Translations under genes and position numbers: made by a program
Notes under the pieces: generated by a model
The model's database searches: none
The model's input: the letters and a program-made list of their open reading frames with translations, nothing else
What the model was told of the DNA's origin: nothing
From: Lachnospiraceae bacterium MD335
GTDB taxonomy: Bacteria > Bacillota > Clostridia > Lachnospirales > Lachnospiraceae
DNA: 64,000 nucleotides
NCBI GenBank assembly: GCA_000403335.2
Contig: KE159628.1
Span: forward strand, 661,286-725,285
Reading direction: 5' to 3'
Part shown: in pieces, positions 39,325-48,118 of the stretch
Layout of the letters: each line of letters begins with the position of its first letter
How positions within the stretch are numbered: position 1 is the first letter of the stretch

Positions 39325-40146
39325 ATGGCATATGGAGTGGACACCTACGACATGGGTGATGTGATTGAATATGAACATAAGTGTATGGGGAAATTCGGAG
39401 CCAAAGGAGAAAAAAGGGCGCCGAAGAAAAAGGCGACACCCGAACAGATAAAACAGCAGAACCACGCGAACAGGATCAAGAGGGTAAGGCGGGAGATTTT
39501 CCTCAATTTTCACCCGTGGGATTTTTGGCTGACCCTGAAATATAAAAGGGGGACAAGAAAGTACACGAAGGAAGTGCTTGCGGATTTCAAAAAGTGGATA
39601 GACAGCCTCCGTAAGATTTACCGGAAGGCAGGGGAGAAGCTCAAATGGATCCGCCGCATTGAAATCGGAAAATACGGGGGCATCCACGTTCATATCATTG
39701 TCAACCGCCCAAGGACCATAAAAAATGTCGACCTAATCATGAAGGAGCTGTGGGGCAGGGCAGGCATCAACTTTCAGACGCTCCGGGAAGAAGGCGGATA
39801 CGAACAGCTTGCGGCATACCTCTGCAAAAAAGGCGATGACGAGACGCAGGGGCAGTTAAGCTTCCTTCCGGAAGAGGACAGGAAACGGTGCCTGAGCTAT
39901 TCGACAAGCAAAAACCTGATACGTCCCGAAGATGTCCGGAAAAGGAAACGCTACACCCACTGGACAATGCGCCGCCTGATCGAGGAGGGACCGAAACCGA
40001 GGGAAGGCTATTATATTGACAAGAACAGTATCCGGACTGGCGTAAACCCATATACCGGAATGACCTATTTTTACTATACCGAGATACGGATAAGGAACAG
40101 GTGGGAAGATGTTTCATGCGGAGGCGCTGCCGAAGGCATCACATAA
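39325..40146 (+). CDS. HUH-type replication initiation protein
   Basis: 273 aa. GKYGGIHVHIIVN carries the His-hydrophobic-His motif of HUH endonucleases. FHPWDFWLTLKYKRG is the preceding strand motif, and EQLAAYLCKK a candidate catalytic-Tyr helix. The organisation matches rolling-circle Rep of the ORF2/G2P type. It would nick one strand at the phage origin, which is not identified here. Base composition is more GC-rich than neighbouring genes. A tailed phage with HUH Rep is uncommon. Confidence 0.72.
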   Translation: MAYGVDTYDMGDVIEYEHKCMGKFGAKGEKRAPKKKATPEQIKQQNHANRIKRVRREIFLNFHPWDFWLTLKYKRGTRKYTKEVLADFKKWIDSLRKIYRKAGEKLKWIRRIEIGKYGGIHVHIIVNRPRTIKNVDLIMKELWGRAGINFQTLREEGGYEQLAAYLCKKGDDETQGQLSFLPEEDRKRCLSYSTSKNLIRPEDVRKRKRYTHWTMRRLIEEGPKPREGYYIDKNSIRTGVNPYTGMTYFYYTEIRIRNRWEDVSCGGAAEGIT

Positions 40147-40224
40147 GTTATCAACAAATGTGGATAAGTGCCGCGCGCTTTGTGTTTCACAAAGAGGAGA
40201 AGGATTTTAGGAAAGGAGGCTGAC

Positions 40225-40692
40225 ATGTTCAAGGTCAATATTTACATAGAGACGGACGGACAGGACAAAAGGAAGCGGTATAGGACGTTTTCCGCCATAG
40301 TCGAGTTCACGACAAGGCATAACAAAGCCGTAATAAGGAAAACGCACGGGACGGAAAATACCACGGGCTACGGGATAATGCTGTCCGCCCTTGCAGCTTC
40401 ACTGCGGATACTTACGAAGCCCTGCGAGATAAAGATATACATGGACTGCGACTATGTAAGCGGACGCATATGCGACGGCAGTGTATACGGATGGTTTGCC
40501 AGCGGGTGGAAGACACTGCGCGGCGAACCGGTTAAGAACCGTGAGGAATGGCGGGAAGTGATGAGGCTGCTGAACGGGCATGAGCCGGTCTTTACCAAAG
40601 GGGACCACGAATATAAGACGGAACTGAAGACCGACATTCAAAACATTAAAAACCAGGGAATGGAATACAGGCAGCAGGTAATTGGACAGTAA
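40225..40692 (+). CDS. RNase H-like protein, possibly inactive
   Basis: 155 aa from ATG 40225 with AAAGGAGG upstream. LSALAASLRILTKPCEIKIY, MDCDYVSGRI match the central RNase HI region, but the catalytic Glu of the usual NxAELxA helix is absent (IMLSALAASL) and the first Asp motif reads IETDGQ. It may be a structural or nucleic-acid-binding derivative working with the HUH Rep protein. Confidence 0.5.
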   Translation: MFKVNIYIETDGQDKRKRYRTFSAIVEFTTRHNKAVIRKTHGTENTTGYGIMLSALAASLRILTKPCEIKIYMDCDYVSGRICDGSVYGWFASGWKTLRGEPVKNREEWREVMRLLNGHEPVFTKGDHEYKTELKTDIQNIKNQGMEYRQQVIGQ

Positions 40693-40727
40693 CATTTCAG
40701 GGAGGAACGGAGGAAAGAGAAAAAGCA

Positions 40728-40997
40728 ATGACATACGAACAGCTTCCGATAGGGAAGAAAATAAAAATAAGGGAACGCGAGACGAACCTTGCGGCAAACA
40801 GGGTCAGAGCCACAATAAAACAGTACACGGTAGCCGAAAAGTACCCGCACATGTGCATTGTAAAGGATGCGCAGGGCAGCAGGCGGGGACTGTCTATGGG
40901 CGACCTTATAATGAATGGAGTAATCAAACAGAAACCGGAGCTTGAGGCGTTAAAAACAGTACCGCGCCCAAGGACATTCAGAAAGAGAGGCAGATAA
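40728..40997 (+). CDS. Hypothetical phage protein
   Basis: 89 aa. Basic protein (KKIKIRERETNLAANRVRAT ... RPRTFRKRGR) beginning with a conserved-looking MTYEQLPIGKK. It sits one base before the VRR-NUC gene; no family recognised. The basic ends suggest nucleic-acid binding. Confidence 0.6.
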   Translation: MTYEQLPIGKKIKIRERETNLAANRVRATIKQYTVAEKYPHMCIVKDAQGSRRGLSMGDLIMNGVIKQKPELEALKTVPRPRTFRKRGR

Positions 40998-40998
40998 C

Positions 40999-41469
40999 AT
41001 GAATCTAAGAAACATGAAACGCGGCGAGGACACGGAGCAGATAAAGGTAATGCGCTGGGCAGCAGGGGCAGAATGCAGATATCCGGAACTGCGCTGGCTT
41101 TACCACGTACCCAACGGCGGCAGCCGTGACAGCGCCGAAGCGATAAAACTGAAAAACATGGGAGTGAAACGCGGGGTGTCCGACCTGTGCCTCCCGTTCC
41201 CGCACGGCAGGTACCACGGACTGTACATAGAAATGAAGTATGGCAGAAACAGGACGACGAAGGAACAGGCGGAATTCCTGCGGGACATGAGTGACGCCGG
41301 GCACTGCGTTGCCGTCTGCCATGACGCACAGTCGGCGGCTGGGCTGATAGAACAGTACATAAACCTTCCGGAGAACGGTCTTGTCAGTTTCAGCGTCCTG
41401 AAGGAGTTCAGCTGTTTTTGGGACGAAGACGGCATCTGCCACATAAAGCTGCCCGGTCCTTTTGCCTGA
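40999..41469 (+). CDS. VRR-NUC domain nuclease
   Basis: 156 aa. VMRWAAGAECRYPELRWLYH, PNGGSRD, MGVKRGVSDLCLPFP and GLYIEMKY carry the VRR-NUC (PD-(D/E)XK) core: Glu-Gln and NGG early, then D...E-x-K. Phage VRR-NUC proteins act as Holliday-junction or flap nucleases in replication and packaging. The C-terminus extends about 40 residues past the usual domain. Confidence 0.83.
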   Translation: MNLRNMKRGEDTEQIKVMRWAAGAECRYPELRWLYHVPNGGSRDSAEAIKLKNMGVKRGVSDLCLPFPHGRYHGLYIEMKYGRNRTTKEQAEFLRDMSDAGHCVAVCHDAQSAAGLIEQYINLPENGLVSFSVLKEFSCFWDEDGICHIKLPGPFA

Positions 41470-41555
41470 AAAGGATTTATATATCACAAAAACAGCAAAA
41501 AACATGGCAAAGCCTCCGGACCCGCAATGTGGTCCGGAGGGAAAGGAGGATACGG

Positions 41556-42056
41556 ATGTTTGAGATATTCGGGGAAATGGATTCCGCAGAGGAAATCAAC
41601 AAAACGGCGGAGGGACTGAAAAAAGAGGGCGACACGGACAGCCTTATTAAGCTGGCGGAAGAAAACGGCATCGATACGGAATTTGCCTGGAAATACCATT
41701 TGGGTGAAACCGAAAGCCTTTGCGACGACGCAACCGCGGCAATCGGAAAAATAGAGGCGGAGGCAGCGGTACTAAAACCGGTTGAAATCATTGCCGACTG
41801 GACGGAATACATAAAAACGCAGTGCATCGATAATGAGGAAATCGCACGCGCCGTGCGCAGGAAGGGGAAAAGCTTAAAGGAATGCATCGGGTATCTGCTC
41901 CGGTGGTCTTTCAATGCACGCTATAAGGTGGACAAAGGCATCATTAGGGCAGCAGGGATCAGCACCGCGTCAGTGGAAATGGGAATACCCGGAATGGGAC
42001 GCGCAAAAAAACTAATAAAGGAATACTATCTGAAACAGGGAGGCGGAGAAAAATGA
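41556..42056 (+). CDS. PcfK-like protein
   Basis: 166 aa from ATG 41556 behind AAAGGAGG. The C-terminal region IADWTEYIKTQCIDNEEIAR, AVRRKGKSLKECIGYLL matches the PcfK-like fold (Tyr-Leu/Ile...Asp...Ala...KSLxxC.xYI). Its stop overlaps the PcfJ-like start by 4 bp, the fixed pairing known from conjugative plasmids. PcfK-like proteins include the AcrIIA9 anti-CRISPR family, but sequence reading alone cannot show that activity. Confidence 0.6.
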   Translation: MFEIFGEMDSAEEINKTAEGLKKEGDTDSLIKLAEENGIDTEFAWKYHLGETESLCDDATAAIGKIEAEAAVLKPVEIIADWTEYIKTQCIDNEEIARAVRRKGKSLKECIGYLLRWSFNARYKVDKGIIRAAGISTASVEMGIPGMGRAKKLIKEYYLKQGGGEK

Positions 42057-44170
42057 GGAAAGCGGGACTTCTTGACCAAAAACCCATGACGGCGACGCGC
42101 AGGATGCTTGAAACGGCAAAAAACGACACCGGCACGGTAAAATATGCACAGTTCACATATTCCCCGAGCCGTAAATACACGGAATATGAATCGCGGTATT
42201 ATTTCAGGGCGGCGCCGTCCGCACTGCAGGGGATACTCGAAGTGGACCTGTTTACGAGAAAGGACCTTGCGGAAGGAAGAAAAGAACCGCGTTTCCGGAT
42301 ATTCCTTGATTACGAAAATAAGGATTTTATAAGCTGGAATGCAGTGGAGGAAAAATGGAGCAGCGCAAAAATAGACATGCTGGATACGGGCGATGGACGG
42401 TATGCCTATTCCTACCGCGGCAGGAATTACGCGGCGGAAACCGCGCGGAAGCTGGTGAACAGGCATCTCGGGACCGGAAACGCGCAGGACGTTGAGACGG
42501 CGGTGCTGGCGTTCCAGCTGAAGGTAAGGAAAAAGGAACTGAAGGGCAGGCACAGGCTCGTAACGGACATGATTGACGCATACATGGACACCGTGCCCGA
42601 CAGGCTCCCGGCGGACTGGATGCGGTTCCTGAACAGGCGTGCGCTCGAAGACGGACACTGCATCCTGTATAAAAAGGGAACCGGAACAGGCTGGTGCACC
42701 TGCTGCAGGCTCCATGTGCGCGTGCCGGACACGGTCCGCCACAACATGACCGGAAAATGTACCTGCGGCAGCAGGATTACATACAAAAGCTGGAAAAAGC
42801 AGAAATGCATCGCGTACGATACGAGGGCGTCGGTGATACAGAAATGCACGGACGGACAGACTTTCGCATACCGGCAGTTCCATGTCCGTATGAAGGCGGA
42901 AAGGGAAAAGGAATACGTGCCCGAAATAACGGTATTCCACGAGGAATACAGGCTGCTGTTCGAAATTTCGGACACGAAGGGACCGCTGACCGGACGCGGC
43001 GGATACGAATGGGGGTATTTCAGGAACACGGGCGTGGAAAGATGGTGTAAGGAAGGCACGGTAAACCGCGGATACGGATACGGTTACAGCGTGTACGCGA
43101 AAACCACGCTGTACACGTCAAACCTGAAAAAAATACTGAAAGGCACAAAACTGCAGTACGTCCCGGTATCCGACATCATAAAAAGCACGGATAAAAGGCT
43201 GAACGTGACTGCGGTATTGGGCGACATGGGAACGGGCTTCCCTTATGAGGCATACTGGAAGATGGGACTGAAACGTTTTGTCCGCGAACGCGCTGAAAGG
43301 GACGGAACGACAGGGCTCACGCACATTAACGTAAATGCACGGAAACCGTGGCAGCGTCTCGGCGTCACAAAAGAGGACATGATGCAGGCGGCAAGGCTTG
43401 ACGCCACCGACCAGCAGATGCGTATCATACAGCGCGCGGCAGGGCTGGGCGTGAAGCTGGATGACGAACAGATACTGTGGCTTGACAGGAATGTGGGCGT
43501 AAACGTGCTGATGAATTATTTTCCAACCCACACGCCGCACAGGATAATCCGGTACATGAAGGAAAAAGCCGGAATACCCGATGCGGGGCAAGCCGGGAAG
43601 GAGGCGCTGCACCTTTGGACCGATTACCTTGACACCGCACAGCAGCTGGGCTGGGACATGGGCGACAGGTCGGTATTCTTCCCGCAGGACATAAAAAGGG
43701 CGCATGACGAGGCAGTGAACGTGTTCACACTCCAAAAAGACAAAGAAGACGCCCTGAAAATGAAGAATAAGGACCTGATAATGCACGGATACGCAAGGGA
43801 AATAAAAAAGGCGTTCCGCTACAGGAACAGCCGGTTCATGATAAAAGTCCCGGGATGCTATATGGATTTTAAAAGGGAGGGGCATAAACAGCACAACTGC
43901 GTGGCGACATACTATGAAAAAGTGCTGGACTGCAGATGTATCATCCTCTTCATCCGGAGAAGGGAGGCGCCGAAAAAGCCGTTCTGCACGGTGGAAATCC
44001 GGAATGACGGCGGAAACTTCCGGATTATACAGAACAGGACCGAATACAACCGTGACGCGCCGCGGGAGGCGCAGGAGTTCATGCAGGCGGCAGTCATGGC
44101 GGCGCAGAGGATAACGGACGGGATACTGAAGGAAGAAAAAACGCAGGTCCGCATTAAGACGGCGGTATAG
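42053..44170 (+). CDS. PcfJ-like protein
   Basis: 705 aa. The C-terminal ~150 residues (YMDFKREGHKQHNCVATYYE, IILFIRRREAPKKPFCTVEI, FRIIQNRTEYN) match PcfJ, whose family motif is a conserved His-Cys-Val with a following Arg and Thr-Val-Glu. The N-terminal 500 residues include a CxC/CxCG zinc-like cluster (GWCTCCRLHVRVPDT, GKCTCGSRI, near 222-260). Partner of the PcfK-like protein. Confidence 0.75.
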   Translation: MRKAGLLDQKPMTATRRMLETAKNDTGTVKYAQFTYSPSRKYTEYESRYYFRAAPSALQGILEVDLFTRKDLAEGRKEPRFRIFLDYENKDFISWNAVEEKWSSAKIDMLDTGDGRYAYSYRGRNYAAETARKLVNRHLGTGNAQDVETAVLAFQLKVRKKELKGRHRLVTDMIDAYMDTVPDRLPADWMRFLNRRALEDGHCILYKKGTGTGWCTCCRLHVRVPDTVRHNMTGKCTCGSRITYKSWKKQKCIAYDTRASVIQKCTDGQTFAYRQFHVRMKAEREKEYVPEITVFHEEYRLLFEISDTKGPLTGRGGYEWGYFRNTGVERWCKEGTVNRGYGYGYSVYAKTTLYTSNLKKILKGTKLQYVPVSDIIKSTDKRLNVTAVLGDMGTGFPYEAYWKMGLKRFVRERAERDGTTGLTHINVNARKPWQRLGVTKEDMMQAARLDATDQQMRIIQRAAGLGVKLDDEQILWLDRNVGVNVLMNYFPTHTPHRIIRYMKEKAGIPDAGQAGKEALHLWTDYLDTAQQLGWDMGDRSVFFPQDIKRAHDEAVNVFTLQKDKEDALKMKNKDLIMHGYAREIKKAFRYRNSRFMIKVPGCYMDFKREGHKQHNCVATYYEKVLDCRCIILFIRRREAPKKPFCTVEIRNDGGNFRIIQNRTEYNRDAPREAQEFMQAAVMAAQRITDGILKEEKTQVRIKTAV

Positions 44171-44179
44171 GAGGAAAGC

Positions 44180-45361
44180 ATGGGGCAGTTAACACTGGAC
44201 ATTAACGATTACATCGAAATAAAACACAGGATAAAGGAAAAACTAAACGAAACGGTCCATAATTTCATTACGGTCGGCTATTACCTTAAACAGGTAAGGG
44301 ACAGCGGCGCATTCCGCAGGGACGGATACAGGAGCATGGAGGAATTCGCGCATGCCGAATACGGGCTTTCGGCAGCAGCGGCAAGCCGTTTCATGGACAT
44401 AAACACGGAATTTTCAAAAAACGGAAACAGCATTGAAATAAAGGAGGCGTACCGCGGCTTTGCATACAGCAAGCTCCAGGAGATGCTCACGGTAACGCCG
44501 GAGGACAGGGAGCTGGTAACGGAGCATACGACCGTGCAGCAGATAAGGGAAATCAAGAAGGCGGAAAGGGAAGAAAGGAAGGCGGAAGAGGAAGCTGCGC
44601 GGAAGGACCTGCCCCTGCTGCGGACGGAGCCGGCGCACACGGGGGACGGACCGGAGCCCGCGGCGGAAGCGGAGCCGGAAGACCCGTTTGAAAAAATACT
44701 GACGGCATTCTGGAGGGAAGGGGAAAACAGGGAGCTCCATGCAAAGGCGGCATCCGGAACGCTTACGCCCGAAATCATTGCAGAGGAAATCTGCCCTTCC
44801 GGCAGCAGGACATACAGGAAGGGCACGGACATGCTGTTCTTTTACGATATTGACGGGGGGCTTAAATTAAGAAGCTATGCGGGCGGAAGTCCGGTAATCA
44901 CACAGTACTCGTATGAGCAGCTGCTCGAAAGGACGGCGGGGATTGAAGCGGACGCGGAAGGGAACGGACAGCAGGAGGCGGAACAGCGGGGGAAGGATGC
45001 GGCAGGGCTGCATGCGGAAGAGGCGGTTGCGACGCCGCAAAACGGACCCCGGAAACAAACGGACGAAAGTCCCGGTAAGAGCGTAAATTCAGGAACGGAG
45101 CCGGCAGATAACGGAACGGAAACCGTAACAGGCGACAAACACAGAGAGCCTGACGGAGGCAGCAGGAAGGACGGAAACGAATATACGGATGAGGAAATAA
45201 AAAATGCCATAAACTATTTCGACATTGAATACAGCCGGATGCTCGGGCTGCACCAGGACACCGCAAAACAGCGGAATTATAAAATAGCGCTCGGCTGCAT
45301 ACGCAGATGCCACAAAAACATAGCAGAACAGGCGGACCGCGAGAATTATATGGGGGCGTGA
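44180..45361 (+). CDS. Hypothetical phage protein with linker-rich middle
   Basis: 393 aa from ATG 44180 behind AGGAGG. Residues 1-120 (IKEKLNETVHNFITVGYYLK, YRSMEEFAHAEYGLSAAAAS) are a helical domain recurring in Firmicutes mobile elements. The middle is Glu/Ala/Gly-rich and low complexity. The end (YFDIEYSRMLGLHQDTAKQR) is a helical domain. Possible DNA-binding or regulatory role; function not assigned. Confidence 0.6.
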   Translation: MGQLTLDINDYIEIKHRIKEKLNETVHNFITVGYYLKQVRDSGAFRRDGYRSMEEFAHAEYGLSAAAASRFMDINTEFSKNGNSIEIKEAYRGFAYSKLQEMLTVTPEDRELVTEHTTVQQIREIKKAEREERKAEEEAARKDLPLLRTEPAHTGDGPEPAAEAEPEDPFEKILTAFWREGENRELHAKAASGTLTPEIIAEEICPSGSRTYRKGTDMLFFYDIDGGLKLRSYAGGSPVITQYSYEQLLERTAGIEADAEGNGQQEAEQRGKDAAGLHAEEAVATPQNGPRKQTDESPGKSVNSGTEPADNGTETVTGDKHREPDGGSRKDGNEYTDEEIKNAINYFDIEYSRMLGLHQDTAKQRNYKIALGCIRRCHKNIAEQADRENYMGA

Positions 45362-45367
45362 CGGGAA

Positions 45368-45628
45368 ATGGGAATTGAAAGAATTGGCGGAGGATATATA
45401 AAAATCGCCGTAAGCAAAGAAGACCTGGAGGAAAGCATAAGCGGGCTTAGCCAGCTGAAGCCCATCCTGCAGGCGATAGTTATTAAAAGCAACGGGAATA
45501 ATAAGCATCAGGCAGCAGTTGACAGCGCACAGATAAAAAAACATTTCGATACCGCAATAGATGCAATGACAATGCTGTTATCCGGATTTGACGGGTACGG
45601 GAAAGGAAAGGAGAGGGAAGATGACTGA
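45368..45628 (+). CDS. Hypothetical phage protein
   Basis: 86 aa. GIERIGGGYIKIAVSKEDLE...LKPILQAIVIKSN. No family recognised; 3' end overlaps a 25-residue frame starting at 45621. Confidence 0.55.
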   Translation: MGIERIGGGYIKIAVSKEDLEESISGLSQLKPILQAIVIKSNGNNKHQAAVDSAQIKKHFDTAIDAMTMLLSGFDGYGKGKEREDD

Positions 45629-45698
45629 ATGGCAGGTGTTTTGGACGGCGGTAACGCTGCTGGCATCAATTGTGGCTATAGGGGCTGTGGACAGTTAA
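45621..45698 (+). CDS. 25-aa membrane mini-protein
   Basis: A short frame too small to be called automatically: WQVFWTAVTLLASIVAIGAV. GAGAGGGAAG lies upstream of ATG 45621, overlapping the previous stop. It could be a single membrane helix peptide, but expression is unproven. Confidence 0.35.
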   Translation: MTEWQVFWTAVTLLASIVAIGAVDS

Positions 45699-45748
45699 AT
45701 AGTTTCAAACAGAACTATAAGAGAATATGCATTAAGTGAGGTACCGCA

Positions 45749-46195
45749 ATGACAGAGAATGAAGCAATTGAAGAATTAAAAATGTTTCCGGTATGGAACA
45801 TGGACGACCAGTGGTTAAATACCGATGATATGGAGGAATTAATCCGCTTCTGCACACAAGCGATTGAAGAAGTCCAACAGTACCGTGAAATCGGAACGGT
45901 TAGGGAATTAAAGGAGTTAAAGGAATGTGTCTTCAGAGGAACGGAGCCTGCATCCATATGCATAGCAATGCAGCATTTGAAGAAGTATGAAGCAGTCGGC
46001 ACAATAGAGGAATGCAGGGCAGCAGTGGAAAAGTCCCCCGATATTTGGGGCGGCAGGTATGACAAGGAAGGCAATATGATTTACGATATGTACGACTGTC
46101 AGAACTGCGGGGAAAGCTACGAGACTGACGGCAACAGATACAACCACTGCCCGAACTGCGGTCAGGCTTTTTTACCGGGAGGTATCGAAACATGA
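45749..46195 (+). CDS. Zinc-ribbon phage protein
   Basis: 148 aa. Helical N-terminal half (RFCTQAIEEVQQYREIGTVR), then CQNCGESYETDGNRYNHCPN, CG with two CxxC pairs making a zinc ribbon. Homologous small proteins are frequent in Lachnospiraceae phages. A promoter-like stretch lies in the short gap before it, but no consensus was found. Confidence 0.75.
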   Translation: MTENEAIEELKMFPVWNMDDQWLNTDDMEELIRFCTQAIEEVQQYREIGTVRELKELKECVFRGTEPASICIAMQHLKKYEAVGTIEECRAAVEKSPDIWGGRYDKEGNMIYDMYDCQNCGESYETDGNRYNHCPNCGQAFLPGGIET

Positions 46196-46491
46196 ACATA
46201 TCCGAACATGCGAAACAGCGCATGAAGGAACGCTGCGGATTTAACGGAAAATCACAGGAACGCATGGCACAGAAGGCGCTTGAGTACGGAATAACACATG
46301 CACAAACAAAAGGCAGGCTTAAAAAGTGGATAACAAGCCTCTTCTTTAAAAACACTAATGCGAATAATATACGGGTTTACGGGGATAACGCATACATATT
46401 CTGCGGCAGCACGCTTGTGACGATTATCCGGGTGCCTGCGAACATAAGGAAGGACATGCAGAAAATGATAAGGAGGGAACCAAACGAATGA
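46192..46491 (+). CDS. Hypothetical phage protein
   Basis: 99 aa, overlapping the zinc-ribbon stop by 4 bp. ISEHAKQRMKERCGFNGKSQ ... YIFCGSTLVTIIRVPANIR. The pattern is that of small predicted RNA- or DNA-binding phage proteins, but no family is named. Confidence 0.6.
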   Translation: MNISEHAKQRMKERCGFNGKSQERMAQKALEYGITHAQTKGRLKKWITSLFFKNTNANNIRVYGDNAYIFCGSTLVTIIRVPANIRKDMQKMIRREPNE

Positions 46492-46877
46492 AAACAAAAA
46501 TAATCAGAAAAACAATTATTAATAAAATCGGTTGTTTCGTGGCATGGTGGATACTACGCTACTGTAACGACGGACTGGTTATCGTCAGGAAAGGCGGGGC
46601 AAGGCAGATAATAAAAGTGTTTGCAGAACCGGCATACCGGAATGTCATCAAACCTGCTATTTACAGAGCTACGGAGGTCATTAAGATTGGGGATGTAGTT
46701 ACGGATAATGGCTATCATGGAGAAGTTGTTGTCACCTGTATTGATTACAGCTACAACACATTCAGGGGATACTACAGGGCGGACGGCGCTGTGGTAGCAG
46801 GATTGAAACTGAAAGATTTCAAAAAAATAGTCGGGCATATTGATGTAAAGATAGAAAATCCGCAGAAACAGAAATAA
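46488..46877 (+). CDS. Hypothetical phage protein
   Basis: 129 aa overlapping the previous gene by 4 bp. Basic N-terminus with short hydrophobic stretch (IGCFVAWWILRYCND), then VIKIGDVVTDNGYHGEVVVT, a small beta-barrel-like pattern. No family recognised. Confidence 0.55.
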   Translation: MKTKIIRKTIINKIGCFVAWWILRYCNDGLVIVRKGGARQIIKVFAEPAYRNVIKPAIYRATEVIKIGDVVTDNGYHGEVVVTCIDYSYNTFRGYYRADGAVVAGLKLKDFKKIVGHIDVKIENPQKQK

Positions 46878-46934
46878 GTAGCGGAATTCGCCATGAAGAA
46901 AACGCTAAAAACAAACAATGAAGGGAAAATTGCA

Positions 46935-47108
46935 ATGTCGAAACAAATCAAAATAAAAATTACATACCGGAACGGAACACGGGAGGAACATTGTATTGAC
47001 AATTACGAAATAAAAGACGGTTGCCTGTGTACTTATGTACGTTTCGGAACAGAGAGCGGAACTAAACATATCCCATTGGATTTAATTAAAGAATTTATAA
47101 CGTATTAA
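46935..47108 (+). CDS. Small hypothetical phage protein
   Basis: 57 aa from ATG 46935 (AAGGGAAAA upstream), preferred over the ATG at 46893 that lacks a ribosome binding site. SKQIKIKITYRNGTREEHCI ... no family recognised. Confidence 0.5.
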   Translation: MSKQIKIKITYRNGTREEHCIDNYEIKDGCLCTYVRFGTESGTKHIPLDLIKEFITY

Positions 47109-47128
47109 ACCAAGAAGGAGTTTGATGG

Positions 47129-47587
47129 ATGACAAGGGAGAATGAAGAAAAAAAAGAGTATTTAAAAAAACTTAGGGAAAGTAAAAATGCATTAAAAAGA
47201 ATTGAAGAGCAATTAAAAGAAGTTGAAAGTGAAACAGTACCCAAAATGAGCAAGATAAACACTGTAGTTCGTGGCAGCAGTATGCGAAAGGATTTATCTG
47301 ATTATATCGCAAAGAAAGAAGAACTTGTGAATAAAATGACGAAGGCAAAATATGAAAGAGTAGACATATACAATGACGTCTTCCATGCTATTGAAGAAAT
47401 GAACGATGAAAGAGAACGCACAATACTGACGCTAAGGTATATTAAAGGTCTTAAATGGGAAGAGATTGCGGTACAGTTACATGTAGAGCGGGCACAGGTA
47501 CATAGAATTCACGCAAAGGCGTTAAAACATTTCAACATACCAAAGACGGAAGTACAAGCAAAAATTGATATTGCAACACGAAAATAA
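47129..47587 (+). CDS. Sigma-70 region 4-like late regulator
   Basis: 152 aa. Long coiled coil (YLKKLRESKNALKRIEEQLK, EELVNKMTKAKYERVDIYND) followed by the helix-turn-helix RERTILTLRYIKGLKWEEIA, VQLHVERAQVHRIHAKAL. This is the arrangement of ArpU/RinA-type phage late regulators that recruit RNA polymerase to the packaging and structural operon. Lies just before the packaging genes. No separate promoter is read. Confidence 0.78.
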   Translation: MTRENEEKKEYLKKLRESKNALKRIEEQLKEVESETVPKMSKINTVVRGSSMRKDLSDYIAKKEELVNKMTKAKYERVDIYNDVFHAIEEMNDERERTILTLRYIKGLKWEEIAVQLHVERAQVHRIHAKALKHFNIPKTEVQAKIDIATRK

Positions 47588-47642
47588 AAGATGATACACA
47601 ATGATACACTTTTATATGTTAAGATGGTATCATCAGAAGAAA

Positions 47643-47677
47643 GAGGAAATCAGTTAACGCTGGCTTCCTCTTTTTAC
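47643..47677 (+). terminator. Terminator-like hairpin before the packaging genes
   Basis: AGAGGAAATCAG / CTGGCTTCCTCTT (one mismatch) with loop TTAACG, then TTTTTA. Confidence 0.6.
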
Positions 47678-47695
47678 ATTGGGGAATGTGTGAAT

Positions 47696-48034
47696 ATGGC
47701 GAAGGAATGGGCAAAATCTTTTTACAATTCAAAAGCATGGCAGCAGTGCAGGGACAGCTACATCAGCAAGCGGACTGCCATAGACGGTGGCATATGCGAA
47801 GTATGCGGCATCAATCAGGGTTCCATAGTCCATCACAAGAAAATCCTGACACAGAACAATATCGGCAATCCGGATGTAACCTTAAAACACGGTAACTTAC
47901 AGTATGTATGCAAAGACTGCCACGACAAATTTGAAGGGCACGGCGTAGGCAACAAAAAGATAAAACCTTTGTTCGCTTTTGATAAGGACGGACAGCCCGT
48001 GTCGCTGCGGGAGATCGACAATCCCCCCCTGTGA
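47696..48034 (+). CDS. HNH endonuclease
   Basis: 112 aa from ATG 47696. ICEVCGINQGSIVHHKKIL ... NLQYVCKDCHDKFEGHG holds the HNH motif with the two CxxC zinc pairs. Phage HNH proteins of this position work with TerL in cos packaging. A ~70-bp gap follows before the small terminase subunit gene. Confidence 0.9.
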   Translation: MAKEWAKSFYNSKAWQQCRDSYISKRTAIDGGICEVCGINQGSIVHHKKILTQNNIGNPDVTLKHGNLQYVCKDCHDKFEGHGVGNKKIKPLFAFDKDGQPVSLREIDNPPL

Positions 48035-48118
48035 CTACGGCGCATTTTTTCGCCGCAAGACCGAGGGCACTCATTGGTTTAACATACGGCTCATTATAAG
48101 GGGGGTGTGGTATACGTG

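Noticed and set aside
42026..43894. Several long minus-strand frames opposite to the PcfJ-like gene
   Set aside because: GC-rich codon use opens antisense frames; products lack any domain pattern.
45933..46355. 140-aa frame opposite to the zinc-ribbon gene
   Set aside because: Antisense shadow with no start signals and an unusual Cys/Arg/Ser composition.
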